Positions 33,231 through 42,617 of a stretch of DNA of 64,000 bases are shown here, one piece after another. Made by a program: the position numbers and the translations under genes. The notes under the pieces were generated by a model. It was not told the DNA's origin and searched no databases. It worked only from the letters and a program-made list of their open reading frames with translations. Origin of the DNA: Pseudomonas soli. Lineage in GTDB: Bacteria > Pseudomonadota > Gammaproteobacteria > Pseudomonadales > Pseudomonadaceae. Within the stretch, counting starts at the first letter, position 1; each line of letters opens with the position of its first letter. The DNA lies in the NCBI RefSeq assembly GCF_900110655.1, contig NZ_FOEQ01000004.1, forward strand, positions 124,001 through 188,000, written 5' to 3'.

Positions 33231-34383
33231 GGCCAGCAGCCGTGCGCTGTTGGAGCGGCTGGTCGGCTTCGCCACAGTGAGCCGTGATTCCAACCTGGAG
33301 CTGATCGCCTTCATTCGCGATTATCTAGCCGGGTTTGGCGTTCACAGCGAGCTGTTCCACAACGACGAAGGCACCAAGGCCAACCTGTTCGCCACGATAG
33401 GCCCACTTGACCGAGGCGGCGTGGTGCTGTCCGGCCACACTGACGTGGTGCCGGTCGACGGCCAGGCCTGGAGCGTCGAGCCGTTTCGCCTGAGCGAGCG
33501 CGACGGGCGCCTGTATGGCCGCGGCACTGCCGACATGAAGGGCTTCATCGCCTCGGTGCTGGCGGCGGTACCGGCGTTTCTCGCCCAACCCCTGAAGATG
33601 CCGGTGCACCTGGCGTTCTCCTACGATGAGGAAGTCGGCTGCCTGGGCGTGCGTTCGATGTTGGCGGCGTTGGCGCGGCGCCCGCACAAACCGCGCCTGT
33701 GTCTGATCGGCGAGCCCACCGAGCTCAAGCCGGTGCTCGGCCACAAGGGCAAGCTGGCCATGCGCTGCGAGGTGCACGGTGCCGCCTGCCATTCGGCCTA
33801 TGCCCCCTATGGCGTCAACGCCATCGAGTACGCGGCGCGGTTGATCGGCAAACTGGGCGAGATCGGTGATGAGCTGGCGCATCCCGAGCATCACGACGGG
33901 CGCTTCGACCCACCGTTCTCCACGGTGCAGACCGGGGTGATCAAGGGCGGGAGGGCGTTGAACATCGTCCCCGAGGAATGCGAATTCGATTTCGAAGTAC
34001 GCGCCTTGCCGGGCTTCGAGGCCCAGGTGGTGGCAGACCAGCTGCAGACCTATGCCGAGGCTGAGCTGCTGCCGCGCATGCGCACTGTCAATGCGGCCAG
34101 CGCGATTCGCTTGCGGCCGTTGAGCGCCTACCCGGGGCTGGCCACGCCTGCCGCCAGCGAGGCCGCGCAACTGGTGGCGCGGCTCAGTGGCTCGGATGAC
34201 TTCGGCACAGTGGCGTTCGGCACCGAGGGCGGGTTGTTCGACCAGGCGGGGATTCCCACCGTGGTTTGCGGGCCGGGGAGCATGGAGCAGGGGCACAAGC
34301 CCGATGAGTTCGTCAGCGTCGAGCAGTTGCATGGCTGTGACGCGATGCTGCGGCGCCTGGTCGAGTACCTGGCGCAGGCATGA
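33223..34383 (+). CDS. argE: M20-family acetylornithine deacetylase-like metallohydrolase
   Basis: This 386-residue protein shows the M20 metal-binding pattern: SGHTDVVPVDGQAW, GRGTADMKGF, SYDEEVGCLGVRS and GEPTELKPV, with a dimerisation lid around residues 180-290 and a C-terminal His (GPGSMEQGHKP). ArgE-like enzymes cleave N-acyl amino acids. The context (DUF1028, RidA, monooxygenase) suggests a catabolic amide hydrolase rather than the biosynthetic ArgE. The gene symbol follows family similarity only. Confidence 0.85.
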   Translation: MSEASSRALLERLVGFATVSRDSNLELIAFIRDYLAGFGVHSELFHNDEGTKANLFATIGPLDRGGVVLSGHTDVVPVDGQAWSVEPFRLSERDGRLYGRGTADMKGFIASVLAAVPAFLAQPLKMPVHLAFSYDEEVGCLGVRSMLAALARRPHKPRLCLIGEPTELKPVLGHKGKLAMRCEVHGAACHSAYAPYGVNAIEYAARLIGKLGEIGDELAHPEHHDGRFDPPFSTVQTGVIKGGRALNIVPEECEFDFEVRALPGFEAQVVADQLQTYAEAELLPRMRTVNAASAIRLRPLSAYPGLATPAASEAAQLVARLSGSDDFGTVAFGTEGGLFDQAGIPTVVCGPGSMEQGHKPDEFVSVEQLHGCDAMLRRLVEYLAQA

Positions 34384-34399
34384 TGGATCTCGAAGCACA

Positions 34400-34420
34400 C
34401 CCGCCCCCAGCCGGGGCGGG
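34400..34420. terminator. bidirectional hairpin between convergent genes
   Basis: CCCGCCCC (34400-34407) and GGGGCGGG (34413-34420) form an 8-bp stem with a 5-base loop. It lies between the M20 gene and the convergent AhpD-like gene. No T-run is present, so confidence is moderate. Confidence 0.45.
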
Positions 34421-34434
34421 GACCCAGTTGACTG

Positions 34435-34872
34435 TTACGCCGGCACCATCGCGAAGCCCACGCCGAAGCGGTTCCAGGCATTGATGGTGGCGATGGCCAA
34501 GGTCAGGTTGGCGATTTCCTTGGCGCTGAAGTGCTCGAGCAATGCCTGGTACTCGTCTTGCGGCGCGCCGCGTTCCGGGAGGCGGGTCAGGCTCTCGACC
34601 CAGGCCAGGGCGGCACGTTCGCGTGGTGTGAAGTAGCGGGTCTCGCGCCAGACGCTCAGGGTCTGCAGGCGCGCCTCGGTTTCACCGGCCTTGCGCGCAT
34701 CGTTGGCGTGCATGTTGACGCAGTAGGCGCAGCCATTGACCTGCGAGGCGCGCAGGCGGATCAGCTCCAGCAGCGAGTGTTCCAGGCCTGAGGCGACCAG
34801 CGCCTGTTCGAGGCCGATCATGGCCTTGTAGGCTTCCGGCGAGTGCTTGGCCCATTCGATACGGTCATGCAT
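34435..34872 (-). CDS. carboxymuconolactone decarboxylase/AhpD-like alkylhydroperoxidase
   Basis: This 145-residue AhpD-fold protein has the CxxC motif QVNGCAYCVNMHANDARKAG, with the downstream His typical of AhpD-type peroxidases. The helix AIATINAWNRFGVGFA lies near the end. The CxxC implies thiol-based peroxidase activity rather than lactone decarboxylation. TGGAGC precedes ATG 34872. It is monocistronic and convergent to the M20 gene; the region to 35070 holds only intergenic sequence. Confidence 0.88.
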   Translation of the reverse strand: MHDRIEWAKHSPEAYKAMIGLEQALVASGLEHSLLELIRLRASQVNGCAYCVNMHANDARKAGETEARLQTLSVWRETRYFTPRERAALAWVESLTRLPERGAPQDEYQALLEHFSAKEIANLTLAIATINAWNRFGVGFAMVPA

Positions 34873-35070
34873 GGTGAGGCTCCAAAGATGTGCAGGTGGC
34901 AAGTGGCACTACCTTAGCGCCCGGCCGCGTCGTGCCGAATAGCCAATCCCGCGCTTTGCCAGGAGGCCAATCGCGCATTTGGATGGCCACTGACAGGCAT
35001 CCAATCTCTTCATTTCTGTCGGCGCGTCGCAGCCGGGATAATGGCCGGGTCAATACCGGAGAACCGTTTC

Positions 35071-35529
35071 ATGTCCGCAGATCGCTACATGCGCGAGGCC
35101 CTCGAGCTGGCCCGTGCCAACATCCAGGCCGGCGGCCGCCCGTTCGGCGCCGTGCTGGTCTACCAGGGGCAGGTGATCGCCCGCGCCGTCAACGAGATCC
35201 ACAGCACCCAGGACCCGACCAGCCACGCCGAGATGCAGGCCATCCGCCAGGCTGCCCAGGTCCTTGGCCGGCCACGCCTGGAGGGCGCCGAAATCTATGC
35301 CAGCGGCCACCCGTGCCCGATGTGCCTGGCAGCCATGCACCTGTGTGGCATCGAGCGAGCCTGGTTCGCCTACGACAATGACGAAGGCGAGCCCTATGGC
35401 CTGTCCACCGCCGCGGTGTATGCGCAGATGGCCCGCCCGCCGCAGCAGCAGAGCCTGCCCCTGCGCCCGCTGAAGCCCGCGGGTGAGAGTGGCCTGTACC
35501 GTGAATGGCAGCAGGCCAGCCAAGGATGA
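35071..35529 (+). CDS. cytidine-deaminase-fold nucleoside/guanine deaminase
   Basis: This 152-residue protein has the zinc site HAEMQAIR (H-x-E) and PCPMCLAAMH (PCxxC), which define the CDA superfamily. A guanine-deaminase or TadA-like fold is suggested by GGRPFGAVLVYQGQVIARAVNEI. It probably deaminates a free base or nucleoside (guanine-deaminase subtype likely). The ATG at 35071 follows GGAGAACC. It is translationally coupled (ATGA) to the CynX-type transporter, implying joint uptake and deamination. Confidence 0.87.
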   Translation: MSADRYMREALELARANIQAGGRPFGAVLVYQGQVIARAVNEIHSTQDPTSHAEMQAIRQAAQVLGRPRLEGAEIYASGHPCPMCLAAMHLCGIERAWFAYDNDEGEPYGLSTAAVYAQMARPPQQQSLPLRPLKPAGESGLYREWQQASQG

Positions 35530-36719
35530 GGGGCGCGCTGAACCTGTTGCTGGTGGTGCTGCTGGCCCTGAACCTACGACCGATCCTCACCAGCATCGGC
35601 CCTTTGCTCGAACCCATGCGCCAGGGCACCGGCCTGGGTTACCAGCAGGCGGCGTTGCTGACCGCGTTGCCGGTGCTGTGCATGGGCCTGATCCCGTTGT
35701 TGCAACCCTGGCTGCGACGCTGGCTGAGCGAGCATGGCGGCATGCTAGCGGGGCTTGCGGCTATTACCCTGGCTTGCCTGTGGCGCCTGCAGCTGGACAG
35801 CGCCTGGGCGTTGATCGCCAGCGCCGTGGTCGCCGGCTTGGGCGTTGCCGTGGTGCAGGGCATGATGCCGGGGCTGGTCAATCGCTGGTTCCCCAACCGC
35901 CTGGCGGCGAGCATGGGGCTGTATTCGGCGGCATTGATGAGCGGTGGTGGTTTGGCTGCGGTGCTCGGCCCTGGGATTGCCGCACACTTCGGCGATTGGC
36001 AGTTCGGCCTGGGCCTCTGGGCGCTGCCGGCGCTGCTGGCAATGGCTGCCTGGGTACTGCTGCGTCCGCGCCAACCTACGCCAAGCCAGGCCGCCGGCAG
36101 TGGCGGGCACTGGTTCGGCAACCGCCGGGCCTGGCTGCTGGCGTTGTACTTCGGGCTGATCAATGGCGGCTATACCAGCATGGTGGCGTGGCTGCCGGCC
36201 TATCACCTGGAGCACGGCGGCACGGCCCAGGGGGGCGGCGAGCTGGTTGGCCTGATGACCATCTTCCAGGTCTGCGGTGCCCTGGGCTTGCCATTGCTGC
36301 TGCGGCGCCTGGTCGATCGCCGGCCCGGCCTGTGGCTGGCCTTGCTGATCCAGCTCGGTGGCTTCCTCGGCCTGCTGCTGGCGCCGGCCAGCGCCATGGG
36401 CCTGTGGGTGGCGATGATCGGCCTGGGCCTGGGGGCCTGTTTCAGCCTCAGTCTGACGCTGACCTTGGAGCACCTGCGCAGCCCCGGCGAAGCCGGCAGC
36501 CTGGCGGCATTCGTCCAGGGCGTGGGCTTCATCGTCACCGGCATCGTGCCGTACATCACCGGCTGGCTGCGCGATGTCAGCGGCGACTTCCAGGCCTCCT
36601 GGACGTTACTGGCCTGCACCGTGCTGGCGATGTTGCTGGTGACTGCGTGCTTCGCGCCGAAGGGCTACGCCAGGGCGATTGCCCGTTGCCGGCAGCCCGC
36701 TGAAGCGCTGGTCAACTGA
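35526..36719 (+). CDS. CynX/NimT-family MFS transporter
   Basis: This 397-residue, 12-helix MFS protein starts MRGALNLLLVVLLALNLRPILTSIGPLL, the hallmark of the CynX (cyanate) / NimT family, whose characterised members move cyanate or nitroimidazole-like substrates. The LNLRP signature is clear. It is coupled to the deaminase gene, so it may import a nitrogen-containing base or its derivative. It overlaps the convergent regulator gene by 8 bp at the 3' ends. Confidence 0.88.
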   Translation: MRGALNLLLVVLLALNLRPILTSIGPLLEPMRQGTGLGYQQAALLTALPVLCMGLIPLLQPWLRRWLSEHGGMLAGLAAITLACLWRLQLDSAWALIASAVVAGLGVAVVQGMMPGLVNRWFPNRLAASMGLYSAALMSGGGLAAVLGPGIAAHFGDWQFGLGLWALPALLAMAAWVLLRPRQPTPSQAAGSGGHWFGNRRAWLLALYFGLINGGYTSMVAWLPAYHLEHGGTAQGGGELVGLMTIFQVCGALGLPLLLRRLVDRRPGLWLALLIQLGGFLGLLLAPASAMGLWVAMIGLGLGACFSLSLTLTLEHLRSPGEAGSLAAFVQGVGFIVTGIVPYITGWLRDVSGDFQASWTLLACTVLAMLLVTACFAPKGYARAIARCRQPAEALVN

Positions 36720-38145
36720 GGCGCTGCAGGGTGTCGGCGACGCGGTCCAGCGCCGGGTCGATATCCAGCAGCTCGATGGCGCCGAAGCCCAGCAGCAGCC
36801 CCGGCCGCACCGGGGCCTCGCTGAAGAACGGCGCCAGGGAATAGAGGCCCACCTCCACCTTGCGCGCCAGGCTGATCAGCAATTCGACATCCACCCCCGG
36901 CTTGGCCAGCGCGCTAAGGTGAAAGCCCGCGCTGGCCGGCACCGCGTCGAACCACGGCGCCAGGTCGCCGCCAAGCCGCGCCAGGATCCGCTCGCGGCGT
37001 GCGCTGTAGACCTCGTGGCAACGGCGGATGTGCTTGTTCAGGTGGCCTTCGGCGAGGAACCGCGCCAGCGCCCATTGCTGCAGGGTCGGGCTGTGCCAGT
37101 CGCTCAGGTGCTTGGCCACGCAGGCGGCCTGCAGCACGGCGGGCGGCAGCACCGCGTAGCCCAGGCGCAGTTCGGGCAGCAGGGTCTTGGAGAACGTCCC
37201 TACATAGGCCACCAGGCCATGCCGGTCCATGCGTTGCAGGGCCTCGGCGGCAGGCCCCTGGTAGCGGAACTCGCAGTCGTAGTCATCCTCGATGATCAGC
37301 GCGCCAAGTTCGGCGGCCCGCGCCAGCAGCGCCTCGCGCCGTGGCGCGGCCATGGGCATGCCCAGCGGGAACTGGTGCGAGGGGGTCACGTAGATCAGCC
37401 GGGTGCCATCCTCGATCTGCTCCACGCACAATCCCTGGTCGTCCACCGGCACTGACTGCATGCGCGCGCCCAAGGCCTGGAACAACTGCCGGGCCGGCGG
37501 GTAGCCCGGGTCTTCCATGGCCACCTTGCAGCCGGGCTCGACCAGCACCCGGGCGATAAGGTCCAGCGCCTGCTGGGCGCCGTTGCACACCAGCACATCG
37601 CTGGGCGCGCACTGGATGCCACGGGTGAAGGCGATGTGATGGGTGATGGCTTCGCGCAGTTCGGGCAGGCCCTGGGCGGAAAACTGCCGCTCGGGGTGCC
37701 GCTGGCTACGGCGCAGGGCGTAGTTCATGCAACTGCGCCATTGATCGTAGGGAAACTGCGACTTGCTCGAGGCTCCGCCGATGAAGTCATAGCGCGAAGG
37801 CGCGTCCAGCGCCCGCTGGGCCAGTACCGTGGCGCGCTGGCGCCAGCGTTCGAGCGTGTCGGCGGCGGCCAGCGGGATGTGCTCGCTGTCGCCCTGGCGC
37901 AAGGTGTGGCGTGGGCTGATGAAGGTGCCGCGGCCAACCACGCCGCTAAGCAGGTTGTCGTAGGTCAGGCGTGAATAGGCTTCGGCCACGGTCTTGCGCG
38001 AGACCCCCAGCTGTTCGGCCAGCAGGCGGGTGGGCGGCAGTTGCGTGCCGGCGGCGAGGTGGCCGCTGTCGATGCCGGCGCGCAGTTGCCGGTAGAGCTG
38101 CTCGGCAAGGCCTTTGCGGCCTTCGAGGCGGATGTGCAGTTCCAT
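36712..38145 (-). CDS. MocR/PdxR-type GntR-aminotransferase regulator
   Basis: This 477-residue protein has an N-terminal GntR winged helix (GIDSGHLAAGTQLPPTRLLAEQLGVSRKTVAEAY, residues ~25-60) and a fold-type-I aminotransferase domain with the PLP-site Lys in VGTFSKTLLPELRLGY. It is a PLP-binding regulator of vitamin B6 or amine/amino-acid metabolism; the effector is unknown. It is convergent with the CynX gene, and the unit it controls is not certain. Confidence 0.9.
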   Translation of the reverse strand: MELHIRLEGRKGLAEQLYRQLRAGIDSGHLAAGTQLPPTRLLAEQLGVSRKTVAEAYSRLTYDNLLSGVVGRGTFISPRHTLRQGDSEHIPLAAADTLERWRQRATVLAQRALDAPSRYDFIGGASSKSQFPYDQWRSCMNYALRRSQRHPERQFSAQGLPELREAITHHIAFTRGIQCAPSDVLVCNGAQQALDLIARVLVEPGCKVAMEDPGYPPARQLFQALGARMQSVPVDDQGLCVEQIEDGTRLIYVTPSHQFPLGMPMAAPRREALLARAAELGALIIEDDYDCEFRYQGPAAEALQRMDRHGLVAYVGTFSKTLLPELRLGYAVLPPAVLQAACVAKHLSDWHSPTLQQWALARFLAEGHLNKHIRRCHEVYSARRERILARLGGDLAPWFDAVPASAGFHLSALAKPGVDVELLISLARKVEVGLYSLAPFFSEAPVRPGLLLGFGAIELLDIDPALDRVADTLQRLS

Positions 38146-38251
38146 CGTGGGAAGGGTCCGAAGCGCAGGGATGTAGAAGCTTCGGGGTTTATCGGCAAAG
38201 CCGCAAGGGCCGCAGGCGCGAGCCAGGCCCGCGCCTGCAGGCAGCGGGTGT

Positions 38252-38590
38252 TCACAGGCGGGCGGTACTGATGGTGATGTAGCCTTTTGCGGGCAGCGCG
38301 ATGCGGATCACCGTTTCGTCGTCGCAGGCCTTGCGTTTCTGCTTGATGCATACGCCATCCACCGTGGCCTCGCGCATACGGGCGGGGATGGCGCGGCCCT
38401 TGGCGTCGAAGAAGGCCTCGCTGGCGAGCAGCTCGACGCGCTCGATCAGTTGGCGGGTGTGCTCGTCGGTGGCGCAGAAGAAGCGCACACCGGACAGGTG
38501 TGGGTTGTCATCGGGGTTGCTGACTTCATGGGCCAGCAACTGGCGCAGGGTATGGCGCAGTTCGCGGGTAGGGCGGTCGTGTGTGGGCAT
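38252..38590 (-). CDS. small conserved-looking hypothetical protein
   Basis: This 112-residue protein starts MPTHDRPTRELRHTLRQLLAHEVSNPDDNPHLSG. It has a central FFDAKGRAIPARM segment and an Arg/Lys-rich patch KQKRKACDDE. It has no signal peptide or membrane helix and no family is recognised. GAGGCC precedes ATG 38590. It is preceded on the same strand by a 213-bp gap from glcF and followed by a 106-bp gap to the MocR gene. Function unknown. Confidence 0.6.
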   Translation of the reverse strand: MPTHDRPTRELRHTLRQLLAHEVSNPDDNPHLSGVRFFCATDEHTRQLIERVELLASEAFFDAKGRAIPARMREATVDGVCIKQKRKACDDETVIRIALPAKGYITISTARL

Positions 38591-38803
38591 GGCATGGCCT
38601 CGTCTGGATGGGGTTGGCCGCGCCGGGGCGGCCGTAACGTCTCCAGGTCGGATGATGTTTCGCCGCGGATGTGGCAACAATCAAGAAGCGTCCTTGCTTT
38701 CGGTAGGAGGGTTCCGAAAATACAGGCAGGAGGTTGAACATCGCCTTGATCCGCGTCAGCTCCAGCACCTGTTGCCACGGTCTTGGATGCCCGGTCAGAC
38801 AGG

Positions 38804-40042
38804 CTACAGCGTCGCAGTGCGCGTGGCATCGAGCGCCGCCTCGACAATCTCGACCCAGTGCCGCACCGGCGTTCGCCCGGCACTTGCAAGGTGCACCTGG
38901 CAACCGATGTTGGCCGTGGCAATGACCTGTGGGCTGCCGCTCTCCAGGGCATTGATACGCTCATCGCGCAATTGCCGCGCCAGCGTCGGCTGGGTCAGCG
39001 AGTAGGTGCCGGCCGAGCCGCAGCACAGGTGGCCATCGGGCACCGGGGTGAGGTGAAAGCCCAGGCGCGTCAGCAGGCCTTCCACCGCACCGCCGAGCTT
39101 GAGGGCGTGCTGCAGGGTGCAGGGGCAGTGGAAGGCCAGGCGCTGCTCGGCGCACAACCCCAGGTGTTCCAGCGGCTCGGCCTGCAGCACCTGTACCAGG
39201 TCCCGGGACAGCGCGCTGACCCTGGCGGCCTTGGCGGCGTAGCGCGGGTCGCCTTCGAGCAGGTGGCCATAGTCACGCACGAATGCGCCGCAGCCGCTGG
39301 CGGTCTGCACGATGGCCTCGGCGCCGGCCTCGATGGCCGGCCACCAGGCGTCGATGTTGTGTCGGGCACGCTCCAGGCCGCGTGCCTGGACATCCAGGTG
39401 ATAGTCCACGGCGCCGCAGCAACCGGCCTCGGCTATCGGTTCGACACTGATGCCGAGGCGGTCGAGCAGGCGCGCGGTGGCGGCGTTGGTATTGGGTGAG
39501 AGCGCCTGCTGCACGCAACCTTCAAGCAGCAACACGCGGCGAGCGTGCCTTGCTGACGGGCGCTGGCCGGCGGCGGCGATCTGCGGCGGCAGCTTGGCCT
39601 TGAGGTTGACCGGGAGCAGGGGGCGCAGGGCAAGGCCGCTGTGCAGCAGGGCCCTGAACAGCGCCGGCCTCGGCACTACCGCACGCAAGCCACTGCGCAG
39701 CAGGCGCTGGGCCAACGGCCGCGGCACTTGGCGGTCGACCACGGCGCGGCCGATGTCGAGCAGGTTGTGGTACTGCACGCCGGAGGGGCAGCTGGTCTCG
39801 CAATTGCGACAGCTCAGGCAACGGTCCAGGTGCGTCTGGGTGCTGGCGCTGACCGGTTCGCCTTCGAGCACCTGCTTGATCAGGTAGATGCGCCCACGTG
39901 GGCCGTCCAGCTCGTCGCCGAGCAGCTGGTAGGTGGGGCAGGTGGCGGTGCAAAAGCCGCAGTGCACGCAAGACCGCAGGATGCGCTCGGCCTCGTCGGC
40001 GCGGGCCAGGTGGCGGGCGGAGTCACTCAGTCGGGTTTGCAT
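38804..40042 (-). CDS. glcF: glycolate oxidase iron-sulfur subunit
   Basis: This 412-residue protein has two [4Fe-4S] cluster motifs, CVHCGFCTATCP (near residue 25) and CLSCRNCETSCP (near 75). Two CCG-type domains follow, with EAGCCGAVDYHL and GHLCCGSAGTYSL. It is the electron-transfer subunit of the membrane-associated glycolate oxidase GlcDEF, which oxidises glycolate to glyoxylate. It is 9 bp after glcE and is the last gene of the operon. No glcG follows; the next gene is hypothetical. Confidence 0.95.
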   Translation of the reverse strand: MQTRLSDSARHLARADEAERILRSCVHCGFCTATCPTYQLLGDELDGPRGRIYLIKQVLEGEPVSASTQTHLDRCLSCRNCETSCPSGVQYHNLLDIGRAVVDRQVPRPLAQRLLRSGLRAVVPRPALFRALLHSGLALRPLLPVNLKAKLPPQIAAAGQRPSARHARRVLLLEGCVQQALSPNTNAATARLLDRLGISVEPIAEAGCCGAVDYHLDVQARGLERARHNIDAWWPAIEAGAEAIVQTASGCGAFVRDYGHLLEGDPRYAAKAARVSALSRDLVQVLQAEPLEHLGLCAEQRLAFHCPCTLQHALKLGGAVEGLLTRLGFHLTPVPDGHLCCGSAGTYSLTQPTLARQLRDERINALESGSPQVIATANIGCQVHLASAGRTPVRHWVEIVEAALDATRTATL

Positions 40043-40051
40043 GCCGTGGCC

Positions 40052-41098
40052 TCACAAGTGTGCATACAGGCGACCAGGGTTGAAGATGCCCTGGGGGTCG
40101 AGTTGGCGCTTCAGCGCCTGGTGGTAGCGCAGCGTCATCGGGTCCAGTGGCGCACTGCTGTCGTCGCCGGGCGCGTAGGCGGTGGCATGGCCGCCGGCCT
40201 CGGCCACCAGGGCGCGCAGGGTGGCCGCCGGCGCCTCGGACTTGAGCCAGCGCTGGGCGCCGCCCCAGTCGATCAGTTGCTGCCCGGGCAGCTCGAGCAC
40301 GCCGCAGGTGATGGGCAGGGACAGGCGCCACAGCGTGGCCGGCGCACTGAAGAACGCCAGTCGTTGCTCGCGCAGGTCGCTCCAGTAGCGCGGGTCGACG
40401 ACCTCGCCGCCCAAGCGCTCGCGGGCCGAGCGCACCGAGCCTTCGCCGCCCTCCAGGCGCAGGTGCAGCGCCTCGCCGTCGTGGCTGGCGGCGCTGATCG
40501 GCAATGGCTGCTGGCCCCATTCGGCCAACCTGGCCAGTGCCTGGCGGGCATCCATTTCCAGGCGCAGGCCCAGGCACTGGCGCGGCCTGGGCAGCACCTT
40601 CAAGGAAACCTCGGTGAGCAGGCCAAGGCAGCCGAAGCTGCCCGTCATCAGCCGCGATACGTCGAAGCCCGCGACATTCTTCATTACCTCGCCGCCAAAG
40701 CGCAGGTGCTTGCCGTTGCCGGTGATCAGTCGTGTGCCCAGGACATAGTCGCGCACCGCGCCTGCCCAGGGCCGGCGCGGCCCCGAAAGCCCGGCGGCGA
40801 CCATGCCGCCCAGCGTCGCCTCGGGCCCCAGGTGCGGCGGCTCGCAAGGCAGCATCTGCCCGGCCTCGCGCAGCGTCGCCTCGATCTCCCGCAGCGGCGT
40901 GCCGGCACGGGCGGTGAGCACCAGTTCGGTGGGGTCGTAGCTGACGATACCGCGGTGCCCACGGGTGTCGACAAGCTCGCCGGCCACCGGGCGGCCGAGC
41001 ATGGCCTTGCTGTTGCCGCCCTGGATGCGCAGCGCGGTGCCCTGGCGCAACGCCTGGTTGACCTGCCCCAGCAGCTGCTGGCTGAGATCGGTGCCCAT
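40052..41098 (-). CDS. glcE: glycolate oxidase FAD-binding subunit
   Basis: This 348-residue protein has a PCMH-type FAD domain (GPEATLGGMVAAGLSGPRRP, TGSFGCLGLLTEVSLKVLP) and is shorter than GlcD, as expected for GlcE. The start MGTDLSQQLLGQVNQALRQG at 41098 overlaps the glcD stop (TGATG), indicating translational coupling. It forms the GlcDEF complex. A longer upstream frame across glcD is a shadow and was rejected. Confidence 0.94.
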   Translation of the reverse strand: MGTDLSQQLLGQVNQALRQGTALRIQGGNSKAMLGRPVAGELVDTRGHRGIVSYDPTELVLTARAGTPLREIEATLREAGQMLPCEPPHLGPEATLGGMVAAGLSGPRRPWAGAVRDYVLGTRLITGNGKHLRFGGEVMKNVAGFDVSRLMTGSFGCLGLLTEVSLKVLPRPRQCLGLRLEMDARQALARLAEWGQQPLPISAASHDGEALHLRLEGGEGSVRSARERLGGEVVDPRYWSDLREQRLAFFSAPATLWRLSLPITCGVLELPGQQLIDWGGAQRWLKSEAPAATLRALVAEAGGHATAYAPGDDSSAPLDPMTLRYHQALKRQLDPQGIFNPGRLYAHL

Positions 41099-42597
41099 CA
41101 GAAGCGCTCCAGGTCGGGGAAGGGCAACTGCCCATGGTGTACATGCAGCGCGCCGAACTCGGCGCAGCGCTGCAGGGTGGGAATGTTCTTGCCCGGGTTG
41201 AGCAGGCCCCGTGGGTCGAAGGCGGCCTTGACCGCGTGGAACAGGGTGATCTCGTCGCTGTTGAACTGGGCGCACATCTGGTTGATCTTCTCCCGGCCCA
41301 CGCCGTGCTCGCCGGTGATGCTGCCGCCCACCGCCACGCACAACTCGAGGATCCGGCCACCGAGGGCTTCGGCGCGTTCCAGCTCGCCGGGCAGGTTGGC
41401 GTCGAACAGGATCAGCGGGTGCATGTTGCCGTCGCCGGCATGGAAAACGTTGGCGACCCGCAGGCCGTATGTCTCGGACAGTTGGCTGATGCCAGCGAGC
41501 ACTCGCGGCAGCTCGCGCCGCGGGATGGTGCCGTCCATGCAGTAGTAGTCCGGCGAAATGCGCCCCACCGCCGGGAAGGCGTTCTTGCGCCCGGCCCAGA
41601 AGCGCACGCGCTCGGCTTCGTCGCAGGCCAGGCGCACCTCGCGGGCACCGGCCTGGCGCAACACGGCATCGACGCGGGCGCAGTCGTCGTGCACATCGGC
41701 CTCGACGCCGTCCAGTTCGCACAGCAGGATCGCCGCCGCGTCCACCGGGTAGCCGGCGTGGATGAAGGCCTCGGCGGCGCGGATCGCCAGGTTGTCCATC
41801 ATCTCGAGGCCTGCCGGGATGATCCCGGCGGCGATGATATCGGCCACCGCGCGCCCGGCGTGCTCGACGTTGGCGAAGCTGGCCAGCAGCACCCGCGCTA
41901 CCTGTGGCCTGGGCAGCAGCTTGACGGTGACCTCGGTGACGATGCCGAGCATGCCCTCGGAGCCGGTGAACAGTGCCAGCAGGTCGAAGCCGGGGCTGTC
42001 CAGGGCATCGCTGCCGAGGGTCAGGCGCTCGCCCTCGACGGTGAGGATCTCCACTTTCAGCAGGTTGTGCACGGTCAGCCCGTACTTAAGGCAGTGCACG
42101 CCGCCGGCGTTCTCGGCGACATTGCCGCCAATCGAGCAGGCGATCTGCGAGGAAGGGTCTGGCGCGTAGTACAAACCGTGGGGCGCCGCCGTCTGGGAAA
42201 TCGCCAGGTTGCGCACGCCAGGCTGGACCCTGGCGAAGCGGCCCTGCGGGTTGACTTCGAGGATGCGGTTGAAGCGCGCCATCACCAGCAGGATGCCCTG
42301 GCTCAGCGGCAACGCGCCGCCCGACAGGCCGGTGCCGGTACCGCGCGCGACCACCGGCACGCCGCGCTGGTGGCAGAGCCGCAGCAGCGCCTGCACCTGC
42401 TCCAGCCGCTCGGGCAGTGCCACCAGCAGGGGCAGTGTGCGGTAGGCCGAGAGGCCGTCGCATTCATAGGGCTTGAGGTCTTCGCTGCGGTGCAGGATGT
42501 CCAGGTCGGGCAGGGCCTCGCGCAGGGCGGCCAGCAGCGCCGGCTTGTCCACGCTTGGCAACGGGCCGTCGACACGTTCGTCGTAGAGGATGTTCAT
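41098..42597 (-). CDS. glcD: glycolate oxidase subunit, FAD-linked
   Basis: This 499-residue flavoprotein has a PCMH domain with VARGTGTGLSGGALPLSQGIL near residues 83-103, SQIACSIGGNVAENAGGVHCL near 140-165, TGSEGMLGIVTEVTVKLLP, and a C-terminal GEHGVGREK signature. It carries the active FAD of glycolate oxidase. It follows the carboxypeptidase gene by 20 bp on the same strand, making that gene a likely operon partner. Length is standard for GlcD. Confidence 0.95.
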   Translation of the reverse strand: MNILYDERVDGPLPSVDKPALLAALREALPDLDILHRSEDLKPYECDGLSAYRTLPLLVALPERLEQVQALLRLCHQRGVPVVARGTGTGLSGGALPLSQGILLVMARFNRILEVNPQGRFARVQPGVRNLAISQTAAPHGLYYAPDPSSQIACSIGGNVAENAGGVHCLKYGLTVHNLLKVEILTVEGERLTLGSDALDSPGFDLLALFTGSEGMLGIVTEVTVKLLPRPQVARVLLASFANVEHAGRAVADIIAAGIIPAGLEMMDNLAIRAAEAFIHAGYPVDAAAILLCELDGVEADVHDDCARVDAVLRQAGAREVRLACDEAERVRFWAGRKNAFPAVGRISPDYYCMDGTIPRRELPRVLAGISQLSETYGLRVANVFHAGDGNMHPLILFDANLPGELERAEALGGRILELCVAVGGSITGEHGVGREKINQMCAQFNSDEITLFHAVKAAFDPRGLLNPGKNIPTLQRCAEFGALHVHHGQLPFPDLERF

Positions 42598-42617
42598 GGG
42601 CGCTCCTGCGCAGTGGC

